Below, piece by piece: positions 24,701 through 38,057 of a stretch of DNA of 64,000 nucleotides (position 1 is the first letter of the stretch; each line of letters starts with the position of its first letter). This DNA is from Marchantia polymorpha subsp. ruderalis (lineage: Eukaryota > Streptophyta > Marchantiopsida > Marchantiales > Marchantiaceae), in assembly GCA_037833965.1 (NCBI GenBank), contig AP031352.1, positions 31,870,501 to 31,934,500 on the forward strand. The letters are read 5' to 3'. A model generated the notes under the pieces. That model searched no databases. It saw only the letters and a list, made by a program, of their open reading frames with translations, and had not been told where the DNA came from. The position numbers were made by a program, and so were the translations under genes.

Positions 24701-27250
24701 CACAATAGCCACAAGAGCGGAGGAAGAGTGCACATTTCCAGGATATCGGAGAATAAATCGGCAACTGAACTTCCACTCCGTACTTGCATTTCGATCATCC
24801 CATGAGCAAGCTCTTCTCTGCCACAGTAAGTAGTCCGTCATCCGAATCACAAGAGTCAGAGTTCTGGAAATTCGGCATCGCACCGAATGTCCGTCCTTGC
24901 ACTCGGTTCAGCTCTGCTAGAGACTTACAAAAGAATTACGCTCATCGACTGTCGATACGTCCATGCCTCCCCCTTCCGTTCATCCATCTACCCTTCGGAC
25001 CAGCCAGCCCTTCCATGCCAGGTCCAATCGGATCCTTGCTCATCCCCCTGCAGCAGCAGCAGGAGGCAGCCTAATTCCCGTTCGCGAGCCAAATGTTTCC
25101 AGATATTTGTGGCACAAACTGCTCGTCCAACGCCGCGTCTTACCCGTTCCACTCCAGGCCAACCTGCCATACAGACAGCGGGAATCCAGAATCTGGACGT
25201 TAGCGGGACATCGGCATCTTGCGCCTATTCCACTCCGGTGAGTGGATACAGGGCGCACCTCCGGCGGGTCCCGGCCGCCGGCACCCGACTCTCGAAAACC
25301 TCTCGGGGCCCACTCATACCATCCACCGAATTACACTTTCCGGCACAGATCGCGCTCCCCGCACAGCACACAGGAAAATTCTCCTCTAACTTAACCCCTT
25401 TCCCGGGCAGTTGCGGCGAATCTCTGCGGCCCTTGGCTGCCCACCTCGTTTCCGTTATCCGCGAGACCGACGTCCGAGTCGCCGGCTTATCAGAAGATAA
25501 AGAAGCCGAATCCCCAATGCGGCAGTCACCCCAATAACGGCACCGTTATCCGGTCCGTCAGTTCGTAGCGACCGTGCGGTACCGGACCGAAGTGCCGCGC
25601 CTCTTTTAACTGGGGCGCCGACGAAGTGTAAAGAAAGACAGAGGAGGAATTTCTTTGGACTCCGTGGATGTGTTTCGGTGTTGCCTTAAGAAATTGCCAA
25701 CGAGGGGGTATCCTCGTTTTATTTTATTTAATTAAATTTTAATTGATTAAAACGTGGCTGGAACTCGGGGGGACAACTCCCTTGCAGTGGATAAAAAGGT
25801 AACCGGTTTACTCCTTCGTGCCGCCTTTTGGTTTACTTCGCTGCCGTTCGCATGCGAGTCATCCAGTCAAGCTCACCCGCTTTCTATCTTTTGACGATTT
25901 TAGACCTCTATTGTGTTTATTTCCTTCTATTCTATTCTATTCTATGCTTCGGAAGCTCAGACCCTGGGGATTTTCGGTCTCCTTCGCGAGGCCTATCCCG
26001 GAGGGCCAAATATAATTGCGAGATCCCCTTTCTAGTTGACGGACGAAAATATCACGAAAGGAGTGTATGCACTAGCTCAGGACCGTGGTTTCGGTGTGAT
26101 GTTGACCCGGACGCCGTTCGGAATGGCCAGGCCAGGCCGCAGGCGGTTAGCCGTGAGCGTGAGCCGCTGACCGGCTCACGCTCCATGCTCAAGCTCCATC
26201 CGAGCCATGTGAAGGCTGGCGCGCCGTGAGTACAGGTCACGGGCTGAGCTACGCCCGACGCCAGCAGTCAGTCTCCACCCACGTTCACGACGGGACAGTG
26301 ACCGGGAAGTCAATCAAGGCCCCAAGGAGAGAAGGAAGGAAGCTGAGCCTAGCATAGTAGGGTGACCGCTGTGGGTAGGCGAGCCAGCGTGGTTCGTTCG
26401 TTCCTTGGGGTCGTTTCCTTCTTCGATCCCGTGCTTGCAGCGTCCGCATACGAGTCGCGCAGAGCGACCACTGCAGTCTAAACGCCCAGTTGAGGTCAGT
26501 GCGGTTCAGGCCGTACTGGAAATAGATCCCTTGCTTTGGATATGTCTCCGTTTGCCCTCGGCAAGAAGACACCGTGCAGTGGTCTACTCATGGCATGGCC
26601 GCCCTGCTCTGCTCTGCTGCTGCCTGGCCTGCCGTGTGTAGCATTACCCTGGCGTGCTGGCCGGGCTGGGCCTCGGTGCACTTCACTTTCCTCCCTTCAG
26701 GCCAGTCCAGATCCGTATCCCAGTTCCCGATCTATACCTCTTCTCAGAATTGAACTCGATCAAGAAATCTCGGAAGCCTCAAAGTCATAAAAAATCTTTC
26801 CGTAGTATTCACCAGCTCAAGTGGCAGCTGAGAGGGAGGAAGGAAGGGAGGGAACAAGCTCCGTTTTTTCTTCTCAAATTAGTAGGAGAGGGAGTAGGCC
26901 AGAACAGTGAGGCGAAAAGTATACCGTACGTGAGTTAAGTTACCGGCCACATGCAAGGGAGGGAAGGATTGGTAGGTGCTGCTGCGAGTCCGTTGTCAGG
27001 CAGGCTATGTAACTAGATGGGGAGTGGAGTAGCTCATCTCGAGTATGTCTACCTAATATGAGGAGGAAGTTTGAACCCCAAGACATGGAATACAGGACAG
27101 AAAGCACCAGCGGACGATCATAGGTTTGCTGTTCTCTCTTGGGATTTAGACTTGAGGAGGATGCGTCTGAGATGAGGCTAAGGACGCAGCATCCTTCGGT
27201 TAAACCATTGGTTTCTTCCCCAGGCACAAAAGCATTTAACATGAGGCACT
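24701..27250. other. CpG-rich island with an unrecognised 216-codon frame
   Basis: GC content rises sharply between about 24.9 and 26.7 kb, and CpG dinucleotides are frequent (for example 25255-25620). A 216-codon plus-strand frame (24887-25537) is rich in Pro, Ser, Arg and Thr with no motif I recognise. The region could be the promoter or 5' exon of an unidentified gene or simply an unmethylated patch. I see no splice or homology support for a coding call. Confidence 0.25.
26155..26183. repeat. 12-bp GC-rich inverted repeat
   Basis: gagcgtgagccg (26155-26166) and cggctcacgctc (26172-26183) are perfect complements with a 5-nt loop (ctgac). It lies inside the CpG-rich patch. Confidence 0.85.
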
Positions 27251-30200
27251 GGGCAATCCGATACTACAGCTAGATAATAGTTTTAGACTGCAAATCCTCG
27301 AAGTAAGAACTATATAGCAAAAGATATAGTTCAAGATAAGAAGATTTAAAAACACCAGACACGACAAATTCCAGCTCGGGAATGAATGTTCTGCGTTTAT
27401 TACAGGATGCTTTTAGAATGAGTTGATTGTGAGAGACGTGATTCTGGTTGTGCTAGAACCACCGGAGGTTCCGCCAGAGAATGCTATTCGATCAAAAGAT
27501 AGAAAGTCTTTGTAGGACCAACAGTCTGAAAACCCGGTATAGTAGTTGCATGTATCTACCTGGAGATTTCCGAGGACACTAGGCCCGTAGAATTTGTTAT
27601 TCAAATCATGTGATGTGGATAGCTTGTACACTGGCGCAGTAGATGCCGCGGCGACTATCCTCAATACTCAATATCACCACACAGTAACAACTTTTGGCCC
27701 AGTTGATTATTCCCACTGACGTTTCCTGGTCGAGTTAAAGCGGGCGGGTAAGTTGGAGAAAGATTCCAGACTTTCCTCTTGGATCCCATGATATAATCTA
27801 CTGTTTAAGTTTGTCCAGTAGTTGTGGGCATAGCCGAAAATTTTCCAGCTGGACTGTGAGATGGCACTCTATAATAAAATGCGGAATAGTCTGCTCCATA
27901 CGAAAATTAGATACGGTGCATAAAGGTCCGGGAGACAAGGCCAGGACCGTACTTGTGGACCAAGTATTCAATGTGGAATTCCGGTTGTAGAATCCCTGTC
28001 AGGATGGATGCAAAGGAATGTACTCGGGTAGGCTTTATCATAATCTACAATGATAATCTGGGAATTCTTGAGTCCAGGGGATCAGCACAGTAAACGTTAC
28101 CAAACAGGCAGGCTACACCAGATCCAAAAACTGGTTACCTTTTTGGTCTGTTGCCTCTCGATCTTGTCTGCACTTTCCATCTCATTGTTTGTTACTTGCG
28201 ATAGGTTTCATTGGCTTTTTGCACGAAGACGACACATGATGATTGCTGGCTGGTTGTTGCTGTTGTTGTTGTTTCGACCTGCTTGTTCTGCTCTTACGGT
28301 ATGTTTTCATGGAAGGATCGGATTCTTAAAGGGTACTATTGCCAACTTGAGACACTCGGCATTTCGGCTGCAATGGGGTTTCATGTGAAAGCCTCCATCA
28401 AAATTTGAAGAAGGCAGCTTTTATGCTTTTGTGGATTCTATCATTCCCAGTACAATATTGGTGTGATCCCTTAAAAGGCGGGTTCGATTTTCATCACTAG
28501 TGGATCCTTTTGTCAAAAATACATTCTAACGATGGACATTATTATCCAGGACCCCCGGGAGTTTGAGGTAATGCAACATAAGTTCAAGGTCCATATTTTT
28601 CGTTGCCGTATCACTTTCAGTGTCCATTAAGGTGTAATCTCAGCTTAAACCCCCCACTATGTCAACCTATACCCAAAGATTGCTTCAGAGATTAATTCTA
28701 CACAATCACTACAGAAGATAGTTCTAAAACTCAGGCTTCAAGCAAGGAGAAGCGATTAGAAGTATCAAGCAAGCGTTTATCATGGCAGTGTCTATAATTG
28801 GGAGTAAGAAGTGTCCTAATTTTGAAGAGATTTAGAAATCGTGTTGAGGTGTTTAAGTGTTAGGTTATTGCCACAATTCTTCCCTGTAATGCGAATCATA
28901 CGAAAGGATTGGTACATCTGAAGTGCATAAGTACTTGACACTTCCGAAACACACGTTCCACACGAGGTATGATGCATACAGGGGTTCGGAACACGAACTA
29001 ACTTTCATACAGTACGGGAGGGTGATAGGATCAGATAGATAAGGTACAGCTTATGAGGGTTTGGATACATGAGTAGTTAATTCTTCATCAATTCCTCAAG
29101 GTCATGAAGGAATGATTAAGATAGGCGTTGTGCCAAGATACGAAAGGAAGTAAGAAATAATAAATGATCATGCAAATGTAGTGACTACCAGCCGTGGATA
29201 TTTTTGCTGCCAACTAAACGATCAACAACTAATGGTACGATCAACATTCATTTATATGCAGAGGATCTTATTTACCAAGAAACACAAATTACAAAACTTT
29301 ATTTATTACCAAACTCTACATTTCAAATTATAAACATCCACATGATCTTCCAAGAGCAGAAGTGTGAAAGATATGTCTATCAAGAGGAAAAGATTGACTG
29401 AAAGATCACACTCCAATTCCAAGCCAACTGCGACAAGTTGCAGGTCAGACCGGGTGACACATGCCTTGGAGGGCATCGTGAGGGGATGGTAGGTTGAGAG
29501 TCATGGATTCCTTTTCCATACACATTGTCGAATACAGTTTGCCTCAAGTTGAGAGTCAATGGGAAGTTTCATCCTTCAAGTTTTAGCTAAGTATGACAAT
29601 AATTGAATAATGAATGTAAATGTTTCTAAACTTTCTTCAATTTCTTTCTTAATTAAAAAATCTAACAAAGTTTGTTATATGTTAAGCTATAAATCTATTA
29701 AAAAAAATTCAGTTGGTACCTAAATGTATAGGTGTGAAGATTCAATTATTAATGTTTTAATTAGTTTCAATTTTTGATGTTTTATGATCAGAATTTTATT
29801 CTGTGAGATAGGGTGTAATTACCTTATGTCTTTTTGTACTTTGCGATAGCCATAGTGTTGATTTACCTCATGGAACCACTTCAAAAATTCCATGACACAT
29901 CATGTAACAAGTGAAACTAAATTTGACTCGAATGATACAGAATGCTTACATTATTTAGTTTCTCATATGCAATTACTTTTAGGAGTTTGAAAAGATAATT
30001 TAAATTTGCTGACTCATTAATTTGTCCTGTCATCATGCTCACACTTTTGTGTCCTATTATCACGACATTTCAGACTAATTGATCACCATTCAAGATGAGT
30101 GTGTCGCCACATGTTTGCAAAAAAAAACTCGTAGATCAATTTAAAGTCTCAAGATAAATCATATGATGCCACTATGAATATGATATGTGCTATGGAAAAA

Positions 30201-32980
30201 CAAAGGTTGATTTATTTTTTACTCGGCTTGGATAAGGTAATGCATATGCTTGATTTGAAAGGTTAATAGGTTGTGTTTACACATAATGTATGTGGTATTT
30301 CTTTTTGGATTGGTAATTCTTAATTGTCATGGATGGGCCAGTAATGAAAACCAATTACCCAAGCCTTAATTTTTTAAAGTGTTCATTATAGATCACCTCA
30401 TAATTCTCTAGGTTTGGAGTTATTTGTAATTAAAAAATTTTACTATGATATTGAGAGTTTGCGCAAATATGGTAGTCAATATATACCATCGGTCTAGATA
30501 AAGATGATGCAATCCATAATAAAAATAACGAGTTGTGATATGATTTTTGGAAGCTTATGTAATTGTTCCAACTACAAAGCTAGTATATCTTAAGGTGTAT
30601 CAGGACTATGCTACTGGTTCTCGTACCATGTTAAGCTTTCATCCATGTAGTGCTACTGGATCTTCACACTTTGATTTTGATTCCTTACTTAGTGTTAAAG
30701 CTTGACGCACTTGGCCTATAATTGTCTGTTTTATACCACTGGAGTTGAAAACGAAATTAAATGAAGTAGGTACTGACGATACTCTAGTTGGAAGTGCTGT
30801 ACTTTTGGTTTATGGCATCATTTGTACACGATTGGAAACTGGCAGTTGACAGACAATCTAGAGTAGATAGTAAACCCTCGACGTTAGTAAAATTCAACAG
30901 GTAGCGCTGGAGGGGCAGGTTTCCTCCTTTGTTTTGTTCATCGGGAATGGTATGCAAATCTGAATCGTCTGACTGCTCAACGACTACCTAGTCGCCACAG
31001 TCCGGGGATCTGCCAAAAAAATTACTTTGTGGGGTTTGCGTCGTGTTGATCCATCTATCCAAGATATGAGCTTAGGTTTTCTTAAACTTCTTTTGGGGAA
31101 TATGAATTCGTGCATATCTCATTCATAATTTTGTTTTTGCATAAATTACCTTTCTCTCCACATACAAAATAAATTTGTTTCACCACTTTGAAGAACTGCA
31201 AAGATATCATTTGGCTCTTATAGTTAAGCTTTGACAGTATTTTGTCGTTTTTACGAACGAACCATTATTTCTCTGCATACATATCCCAATTCAGAGATCA
31301 TCATACGAAAGGACATAAAATATTCTTTCCGCTTAGTCTGACGATCAAGAGTATTTTAAACTTAATGACGGTTTCACAATCATGAGCAATGTCATACTTG
31401 CGATGAAGTATATCACAAAGTAACAGTACCGCCAATATAGGAGGGATATGCTCTCTTGTTCATGAGTGAAAGATCTCGGAAAGGTTCATATGCAGTTATG
31501 AATTTGTACACAGATTATGCTCCATGGTCTCGAGTTGAGCAGTGTGAGTAAATCACAGAACTCATGAGGAAATTACTGAAATAGATCAGCTTGATTAGGG
31601 CCTTTCCATCTCAATAGCCCTATTAAGGGTATAAGACCGGTCAACGATTCATTATTACATTTGCATCATGATGACCATTGGAATGATCGCAACAAGGAGA
31701 AAACCTGACGGAGAACTTTCCGACTAAAGTGTGTGGGCCTTTGGCCTGTTTTCTCCAATAAAATAGTCGAAGATACACAAAGAGCTTATGAAATGGTTAT
31801 ATATTTGAACTTTCGTTACTTTTAATTCAGGATTTCCACTACAAACTTGTGTGTAGATAGTAAGAAAGATATCGTAGGTACATGAAGCTTTCTAGCCTCA
31901 TGATGGAAGGTTCGAGGTCGAAATGCACGGGATGATTGAGTCAAGATCTTCTCGTTAGATCTAATCTTAAAGAGTGAAGACAGTACATCTGCTACTCCTC
32001 AAGAAGTATACGAGAGGATGATAATTTTCAAAGGTCTTTGTCTCCAGTCTTGAGACTAAATTTGGCATTGAACCTAGCAGATAAAATTGATAGGATCTAA
32101 CCACATAGACTAGTAGGACATACGACTTTTTCTGTATCGCTCGATGAGCACTCTTATCTTTTTGGATCTAAATCAAGTCCTTCTGTCATTTCTTGTTTAA
32201 GCCACATTAGTTTGGACTGCAAAACTAAAAGCGCTCATCGGACTATTGTTTAAGCAACGGTGCATGCTATGGATCTTGAATCAAGCTTTCTTTAACTTGC
32301 ATCAATATAAATCATAAATATCTGTCTTGTTTGTAAGACTCCCATAAATGTCATATTATTTTAGATGCAACAGGTGTCTGTGTGATTTACAATGCTACGA
32401 ATATATTTCCATGATGTCATCAACGATGTAATGTTTGTTATGAAAGGTGAAATTATATAATATATAGAGAAGTATTGTTAGCACACGTACGAGTAGGTTA
32501 GTTCAAGTCGACTATGCCCATTCTTGCTTAGGGAGTATTATGCTAATGTTGCAAATGAGATGGTCAACGATACTACAAGTCACAAGTTCAAAATGGGTAA
32601 TTGGTCATACTCAAGGACTTGGTAACCTAGATACTCGGTGGAATACATTTTACTCTAACCGGCTTATTGCTCGCCTATTTAATTCAATGTATGTTCATTG
32701 CATTACAGAAAGCAAGAATTATTTTTGCAGAGAACATCAATCACGATAAATGATTATGAATCTGATGCTTTAGTTGTATTAGATATTTGACATACATGAT
32801 TTCAACTATCTACATATCTTAGATGCAATTGATATGGTACTAATGGAACCTAGGTTCATATCACCGTTTTGGTTATCTGAACTTAGGAATTGATGGGGTC
32901 TTACATCCTTTTTGTTATCATACTTGCTGCAGGATGTATTTCGATCCAATATGAGGAAAACCATATCGGATATCACCCCA
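27251..32980. other. 5.7 kb AT-rich stretch without a supported gene
   Basis: AT-rich with scattered stops in all frames. It is likely old transposon sequence, but no LTR pair, primer site or conserved polymerase motif could be read with confidence. Confidence 0.35.
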
Positions 32981-33822
32981 CGTATCAGCTCATCAGTTTG
33001 TACATATTCAAACATGTTTCAATGAAGTCACAAGCAGGGTGTTGGGACTCTTCTATCAGTTGTGTATATGCCAAAGACCTACACAACTCTTTTATGTAGT
33101 GCAATATACTTTGTATGATAACCAGCGGCAAGATTGGCTTCTCACGATCGTCAGTTGTCACCTCTTTTTGCATGGTCATGGACTCTAAACAAGGCATGAC
33201 GGAAACCTTCACAATAAGTGGATTCCAATGCCAGATTGATGTCTTCATAGAGGTAGACTCACAGCCACTCCTCCGTCCATCACGAGGAAATGGTAGGAAT
33301 CTGGTTCATCACGAACTACTGTAGGATGGTAAGTTTGACCAGGAAATATAGGGGGCTGAGTATCACAGACTAATCCACAAAAGTCAAGAAAGCAACAATC
33401 ATTGTGAGCTACGTACTGGATAGAACGATGATACAGGTATTCCGTTGAACTCGATAAAGTAGGCCATGGAGCTGTACTCTCATGGATTCTTCCAAGAAGG
33501 CACACTGCAATGACATGTCCACGTTTGGAACGACGGGAATAACGTTTTCGAGAGTATTATAGATCCAATTCTGCTATGGTTGCCTAGGCGTATGAGTTGC
33601 CCCCGTTTGTACAAATATCCGGGAACAAAGGGCCATTATCATCGCTCGCCATAATTCGTTCGACAGGAATGGAAACATGTGCATGCCATTGAAGGAAGGG
33701 CCGAACAGTATTGTTGATTCTACCGTGGATGCCAGTACCGTAGAAACATGACTCCGATGAAGGGTGCAAGTGTGACAACGGATGCAAGTGTGACAAATTG
33801 CTGTGGATATCATCTGCATAGA

Positions 33823-33910
33823 TGTCCACAAACTTTTATGAAACCTGAATCATCACGAATATGTCCACAAACTCCCATGAAACCTGAATCTTCACGAATA
33901 TGTCCACACG
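33823..33910. repeat. 39-nt tandem repeat, two full copies and a partial third
   Basis: Units are 33823-33861 and 33862-33900, differing at few positions, and a third starts at 33901. Each unit is 13 codons long, so any reading frame keeps phase across copies (plus strand: KPESSRICPQT-type repeats; minus strand: HIREDSGFMGVCG-type). A shorter repeat (gatgcaagtgtgacaa) lies just upstream, near 33766-33797. Confidence 0.85.
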
Positions 33911-33946
33911 ACGTTTGCAGCCAGAGCACCCGCCCTCACGTTCTGC

Positions 33947-34927
33947 TTAAGAAGCTGAAGTGCATATGGTATCAAGTCTTGGGAAGGCGTCCGTCGTCAC
34001 ACCACACCACCATGCGCGTGCATGTACCTTCATTGTGCAGGAAAGTTTGATCGCACTTGCGTGCAAGTACTGCAAATGTTTGGGATCATTTACTGCTAAC
34101 GAGAAAGTCCGAAGAAAGTCTTTTCCAATCTGGAAACCTTCGTACTATACTATCTTCATCTTTCTGGGCGATGACCATAACATCTGAAGTGTTTGCGACT
34201 GAATTCCACTACGGAAACACTGTGAACCGAGTACAGTGTAGGTTGTAACGTATGGGCTGGGTCCGTAGTAAACCTTGACTTCATGGGTAACATACAGTAC
34301 TGCACGCTGTACCTGATAGAAGTCGAGACCATGAGGCGTCATGCTTATAATAATTGCCATTGAGTTTAGTCAAACCGAGCTTATCTTCAGGGACTCCACA
34401 GAGCCGAAAAGTTCAACGTGAAGATTGGTACATGGGGCCGATGTTCATAGAATGATCCAAAGACTATGGACTAAGATATTGGACGTATGATCGGAATAGC
34501 AAAAGACACTTGACACTGATTCTTGAGGAGACGGTGCACGAAGACGCACGAGAAAAGGTCCAGTCAGAAGAGCGGTGGCGTGCTCCTCGAGCTCAAATTC
34601 TGTTTTTTCCTCGGAACTTGTCAAGTGGAGGAAAATGTGTGTGAAGGACTTAAACCTCGGGCCTTTCAATTCCGTTGTTGCCATACAGCAGCTTTTGTGA
34701 TTCCACCACATTGACACTCCGTCGTAAGTCAAGCTTCCCGCACACGACTTTACTCACTCACTCCCTGAGGGACCACGACGGAGAAACCCCCTCACGCACA
34801 TGAATGTCTCCTTGGGACAGGTCTCCCACCGATTTTGTAAATGCCGAGCGGAGTCCGTGTCGGTGATGCCGATGAAAATCCAGGTCAGGAACCGCGCTCG
34901 CCGATTGGCGGTGAAGATGTGGTGTTT
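33947..34927 (-). pseudogene. Possible decayed coding frame of unknown family
   Basis: One minus-strand frame runs 327 codons between stops at 34928 and 33947 with only four internal stops: TGA at 34754, 34445 and 34370, and TAG at 34145. Each could arise by a single C-to-T change (CGA or CAG). Composition between stops is protein-like, for example TDTDSARHLQNRWETCPKE, ELKGPRFKSFTHIFLHL, ISMTPHGLDFYQVQRAVLY and NDPKHLQYLHASAIKL. I do not recognise a family. The alternatives are a multi-exon gene whose stops fall in introns, or chance. A run this long with so few stops is unlikely in AT-moderate DNA, but many frames were examined. Confidence 0.3.
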
Positions 34928-36460
34928 TCAAGGAATCTGAACGAAGACCTCTGAGCTTCCAAGGGAGATCAGATTGCTACTCAACGTACACTAGTGTGGT
35001 TGTGCTGTGTTGATTATGGCGAGCATGTGAAATCGTGGTACCAACAGCGGATTCCGCATGTCCAAGCCCTCGGCCGGCATGATCATATGCAGGCAGGCAA
35101 GCAGGCAGGTTGCTCTTAAGCCCTTGAGCTTCCCTCGGTAGTACAGCAGATTAAATTGCAAGATTAAGACTCGCACCGCATCCATTGGTTCGGTCATAGC
35201 TCGCTGCTGTCTTGGAAGGCAGGGCATGGCCGGGCTGGCTCAATGGCTGAGCGCTTGAAACAAGTGAGCGAGCAAGCAAACAGCAATCTTTGCATGGCAT
35301 CCCCTGACTCTGACTCTGGACAGCTCTGGCCATGGCTCTGGCCGTTATATGCCAGAGCCAGAGAATGGTGAACTCCATGCCAGGCCCTGCAGGATCTCAT
35401 TATGTGTCTGTACTTAGTAGTACATTGTGCACAGAGAGTTGAAGGCTCGAGAAAGAATGACGCATCGCCAGAGAGCCTGGACAACAAGCTCGGATTTGAA
35501 ACATAATATATACGCAGAGGCTTCTGAGCAACTAATTTTTCTGTGGCAGGCAAGGCGGGCAGCCAGGCAGCCGGGCGTGGATAAGTCAGCACAACAATCC
35601 GCTCCTCCAACTTTGGACCGGGCTCTCCTTCCCCACGAGTACAGTTCCCACAGCCTAGCCTCACGATCCGAGCACGTCCGCTACGACAGATCGGGCCAAA
35701 CTCGCCATTCCGCCATTCTGGTGGAAGATGGAAGAAGAGAGGGCTGGCACTCCAACTTCCGCCGGGAATCTTTTGCAGTTGAGGGTTCATGATGAGACTC
35801 AGAATTGAAGGATCTGGGTAATTCTCGCTTCAGAATCTGTTATCCTTTTTGATAAATAGGGTCACCAATATGATATGGCACGTATAACACATGGTTCAGG
35901 AACCGGTATTCTGATGCTGCCGGCCACCTAAGTCCGCTGTCCAACTTCTCTACACAGAACTCTAGACTCGGCTCAGCTGCTGCATTACAAGCCAATTTTT
36001 CTCTCCGCATCGTATCGTATTCTTGTCTCCATTTGGTCCACGATATGGTTGTCTCGCGCTCATCATGTGTCCGTCAATCCCAATATGACAATAATTCTTC
36101 TTTGAAGCTCTCAGGCAACTTCGACAAATCTGATCGAACTGGCACGATTTGAAACATGAGAATGTGGTCAACGCCTTTTCCCACACTCGTCGTCCTCATC
36201 GTTCTAATGTTCGCACGAACGGCGTTCATGTCTGCTTAAAGCCAGCACGCGAAGCTTCAGGATTCCCACAGAGACAGACGACACACGCAGGCAAGCTGCC
36301 TGCTGCTGCCGCTGCCTGCTGCTGCTTCCTTCATCTGCTCTGTTTCGTTGAAACCATAGTTGACTCCGGTTGCAGCAGTCTTGCATTGTGGACCGCACTT
36401 TCCACAGGCATCACCTTACTCTGTCGAATTCACAACACTACACATCCCACTTCTCTAACT

Positions 36461-36613
36461 TTACACTTCCTCCAGCTTTTTGGGCGGCTCCACGTTCTCT
36501 ACCAGGCATCCAGCGGCAAATCCCAGTCCATCCACCCAAATGACGCCCAATCCACACTCTGGATCAGTGTTGCTGGCTCGGTACTCATGCTTCGTTTCCT
36601 TGGCCAGGATCTT
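36461..36613 (-). other. Candidate terminal exon of an unknown gene
   Basis: 51 codons read on minus from an acceptor-like CAG (with a ctgac branch-like site about 30 nt upstream) to TAA at 36461. The frame is strongly G-first (GAG, GGA, GTG, GCC and so on) and includes EYRASNTDPECGLGVIWVDG and VENVEPPKKLEEV. No upstream exon could be found because AT-rich repeat DNA begins just beyond 36.75 kb. The family is not recognised. A plus-strand 192-codon frame covers the same bases and looks less coding-like. Confidence 0.25.
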
Positions 36614-36749
36614 CTGCTGTCCTTTAAGTTGTTGTACAGTTGGTCAGCAGTAACTACGCGTATACGGGATTCCCGTCCACCAGGAAGTCAAGTAAGTGAT
36701 AAATGGAAGGTGATCGATCCCCCATAACCAGTCCTCTATACGTAGGGTG

Positions 36750-38057
36750 GATTGGTATGTTTTGTATCTCAACAAAATAAATATAATTCTCAAAATCAAA
36801 ATAAAGAATATACAGAACTTGATAGAAATTTCTCATGTTTTAGTACAATGTAATATATCTTCGAAAGATATGGATGTTATTTTTTATATGTGAATATACT
36901 TTTTCTATTTCAACATTGAAAAATCACTCTCCACACCTTTGCAGTGTTCGAAAACCGTCAAACTAATCCTCTGAAAGATTGCATGAGTTTGAAGAAATTT
37001 ATAATTAATACCTGGAATCAAACTATTCAATCAACAGATTTTTGTGAACCGAGATCATAACTTAGTAATGTTCTAGTTTCACAAAACCAAAATTTGTTTG
37101 TGTTTTTTCATAATTTATTCTATGTACTTTTGTTCCGAAGAAAGTTTGAGACGTTCTTCATATTTAGAACTATTTGAATATTTTCTCGTGTCTTCAAAGT
37201 TAATGAAGAATATTAAAACTTGCCTGGTTGAACTCATCATTTGTCATCACAAAGTTTTAGTTGAATAACTATGTTAATTTCTCTAGTAAAGCCACTTCAA
37301 TTAACAAAGAAATTGTCACAATAGTACACCGCAAAGTTTTAGTGACTCCCTCAGTTTCTCTAGTAAATCCACGGGGATAACAAAGATTTATTTTTTTTAG
37401 AAATACGTAACTTTCTGAAAACGAAATACGACAATGGACTCTCGAGTTCTGCCGTATTTAGAGAGGCTGCCCATAACTTATGGGCCGTAAGCCATCCATC
37501 TCATCAATGAAAGGAATTACACTCTCACATGTTCTCATACACAAATCGACCCAAGGTTGCTCATGACACTAGGCAGAGAAGACAAGCCCAAGTGCCGAAT
37601 GAGATTAGCGCCTTCGTTCATACGGCTGCTTCTCCGAGTAAACTTCAATTTTCACTATCTTCTTAGACACGAGTATCTTCCCGAGGAGGAAGCAACTCCC
37701 CGTTACTCAAAGTTTGAGGAGTTTCCGGGGAGTTGCTTTCTCTTAATCCTCCACGGGAAATGTCATAAAATGACGGAGAATGCTTTCACATTTATGCCAT
37801 GTGAAAAAAATGGTAAACTCAGTTTAGTCGAGAGTCTCGATATTCACAATGGAGTCCAATAATTTGGTGTAATTCTTCTCTTCAATAATATTGTGTAATG
37901 TATAATACTGTTGGTTTCTCATTGTTGTACAAAGAAGATTTGCGAGTTATAGTCATTATAACGCAATCATGATATTGTTATCAACGCATAATTTCAGCTA
38001 GATACTTTGGATCTTGTAGACTCTTTTCAACATAGGATTTTTTTATCATGAAATTAA
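36750..38057. other. AT-rich flank of the copia element
   Basis: No gene is seen. It contains the foldback at 37686-37742 and otherwise AT-rich decayed sequence. Confidence 0.4.
37686..37742. repeat. 57-nt foldback with nested hairpin
   Basis: 17-nt arms (gaggaagcaactccccg at 37686-37702; complement at 37726-37742) match at 16 of 17 positions. The 23-nt loop itself contains a small hairpin (ctcaaa/tttgag). Confidence 0.75.

Noticed and set aside
28460..28500. GGTTCGATT-like B-box, possible tRNA
   Set aside because: No foldable cloverleaf or A-box at the right distance.
29204..29401. INIHLYAEDLIYQE resembling the Y-V-D-D-L block of copia polymerase
   Set aside because: Only one weak block is present, with no upstream or downstream motifs and no LTR or primer site nearby.
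33574..33831. Y-A-D-D motif (DIYADDIHS) suggesting a reverse transcriptase
   Set aside because: None of the other polymerase blocks flank it, and it lies at the edge of the 39-nt repeat. Coincidence is more likely.
33823..33910. Tandem repeats considered as a CRISPR array
   Set aside because: The copies are adjacent without spacers, and the DNA is plant nuclear.
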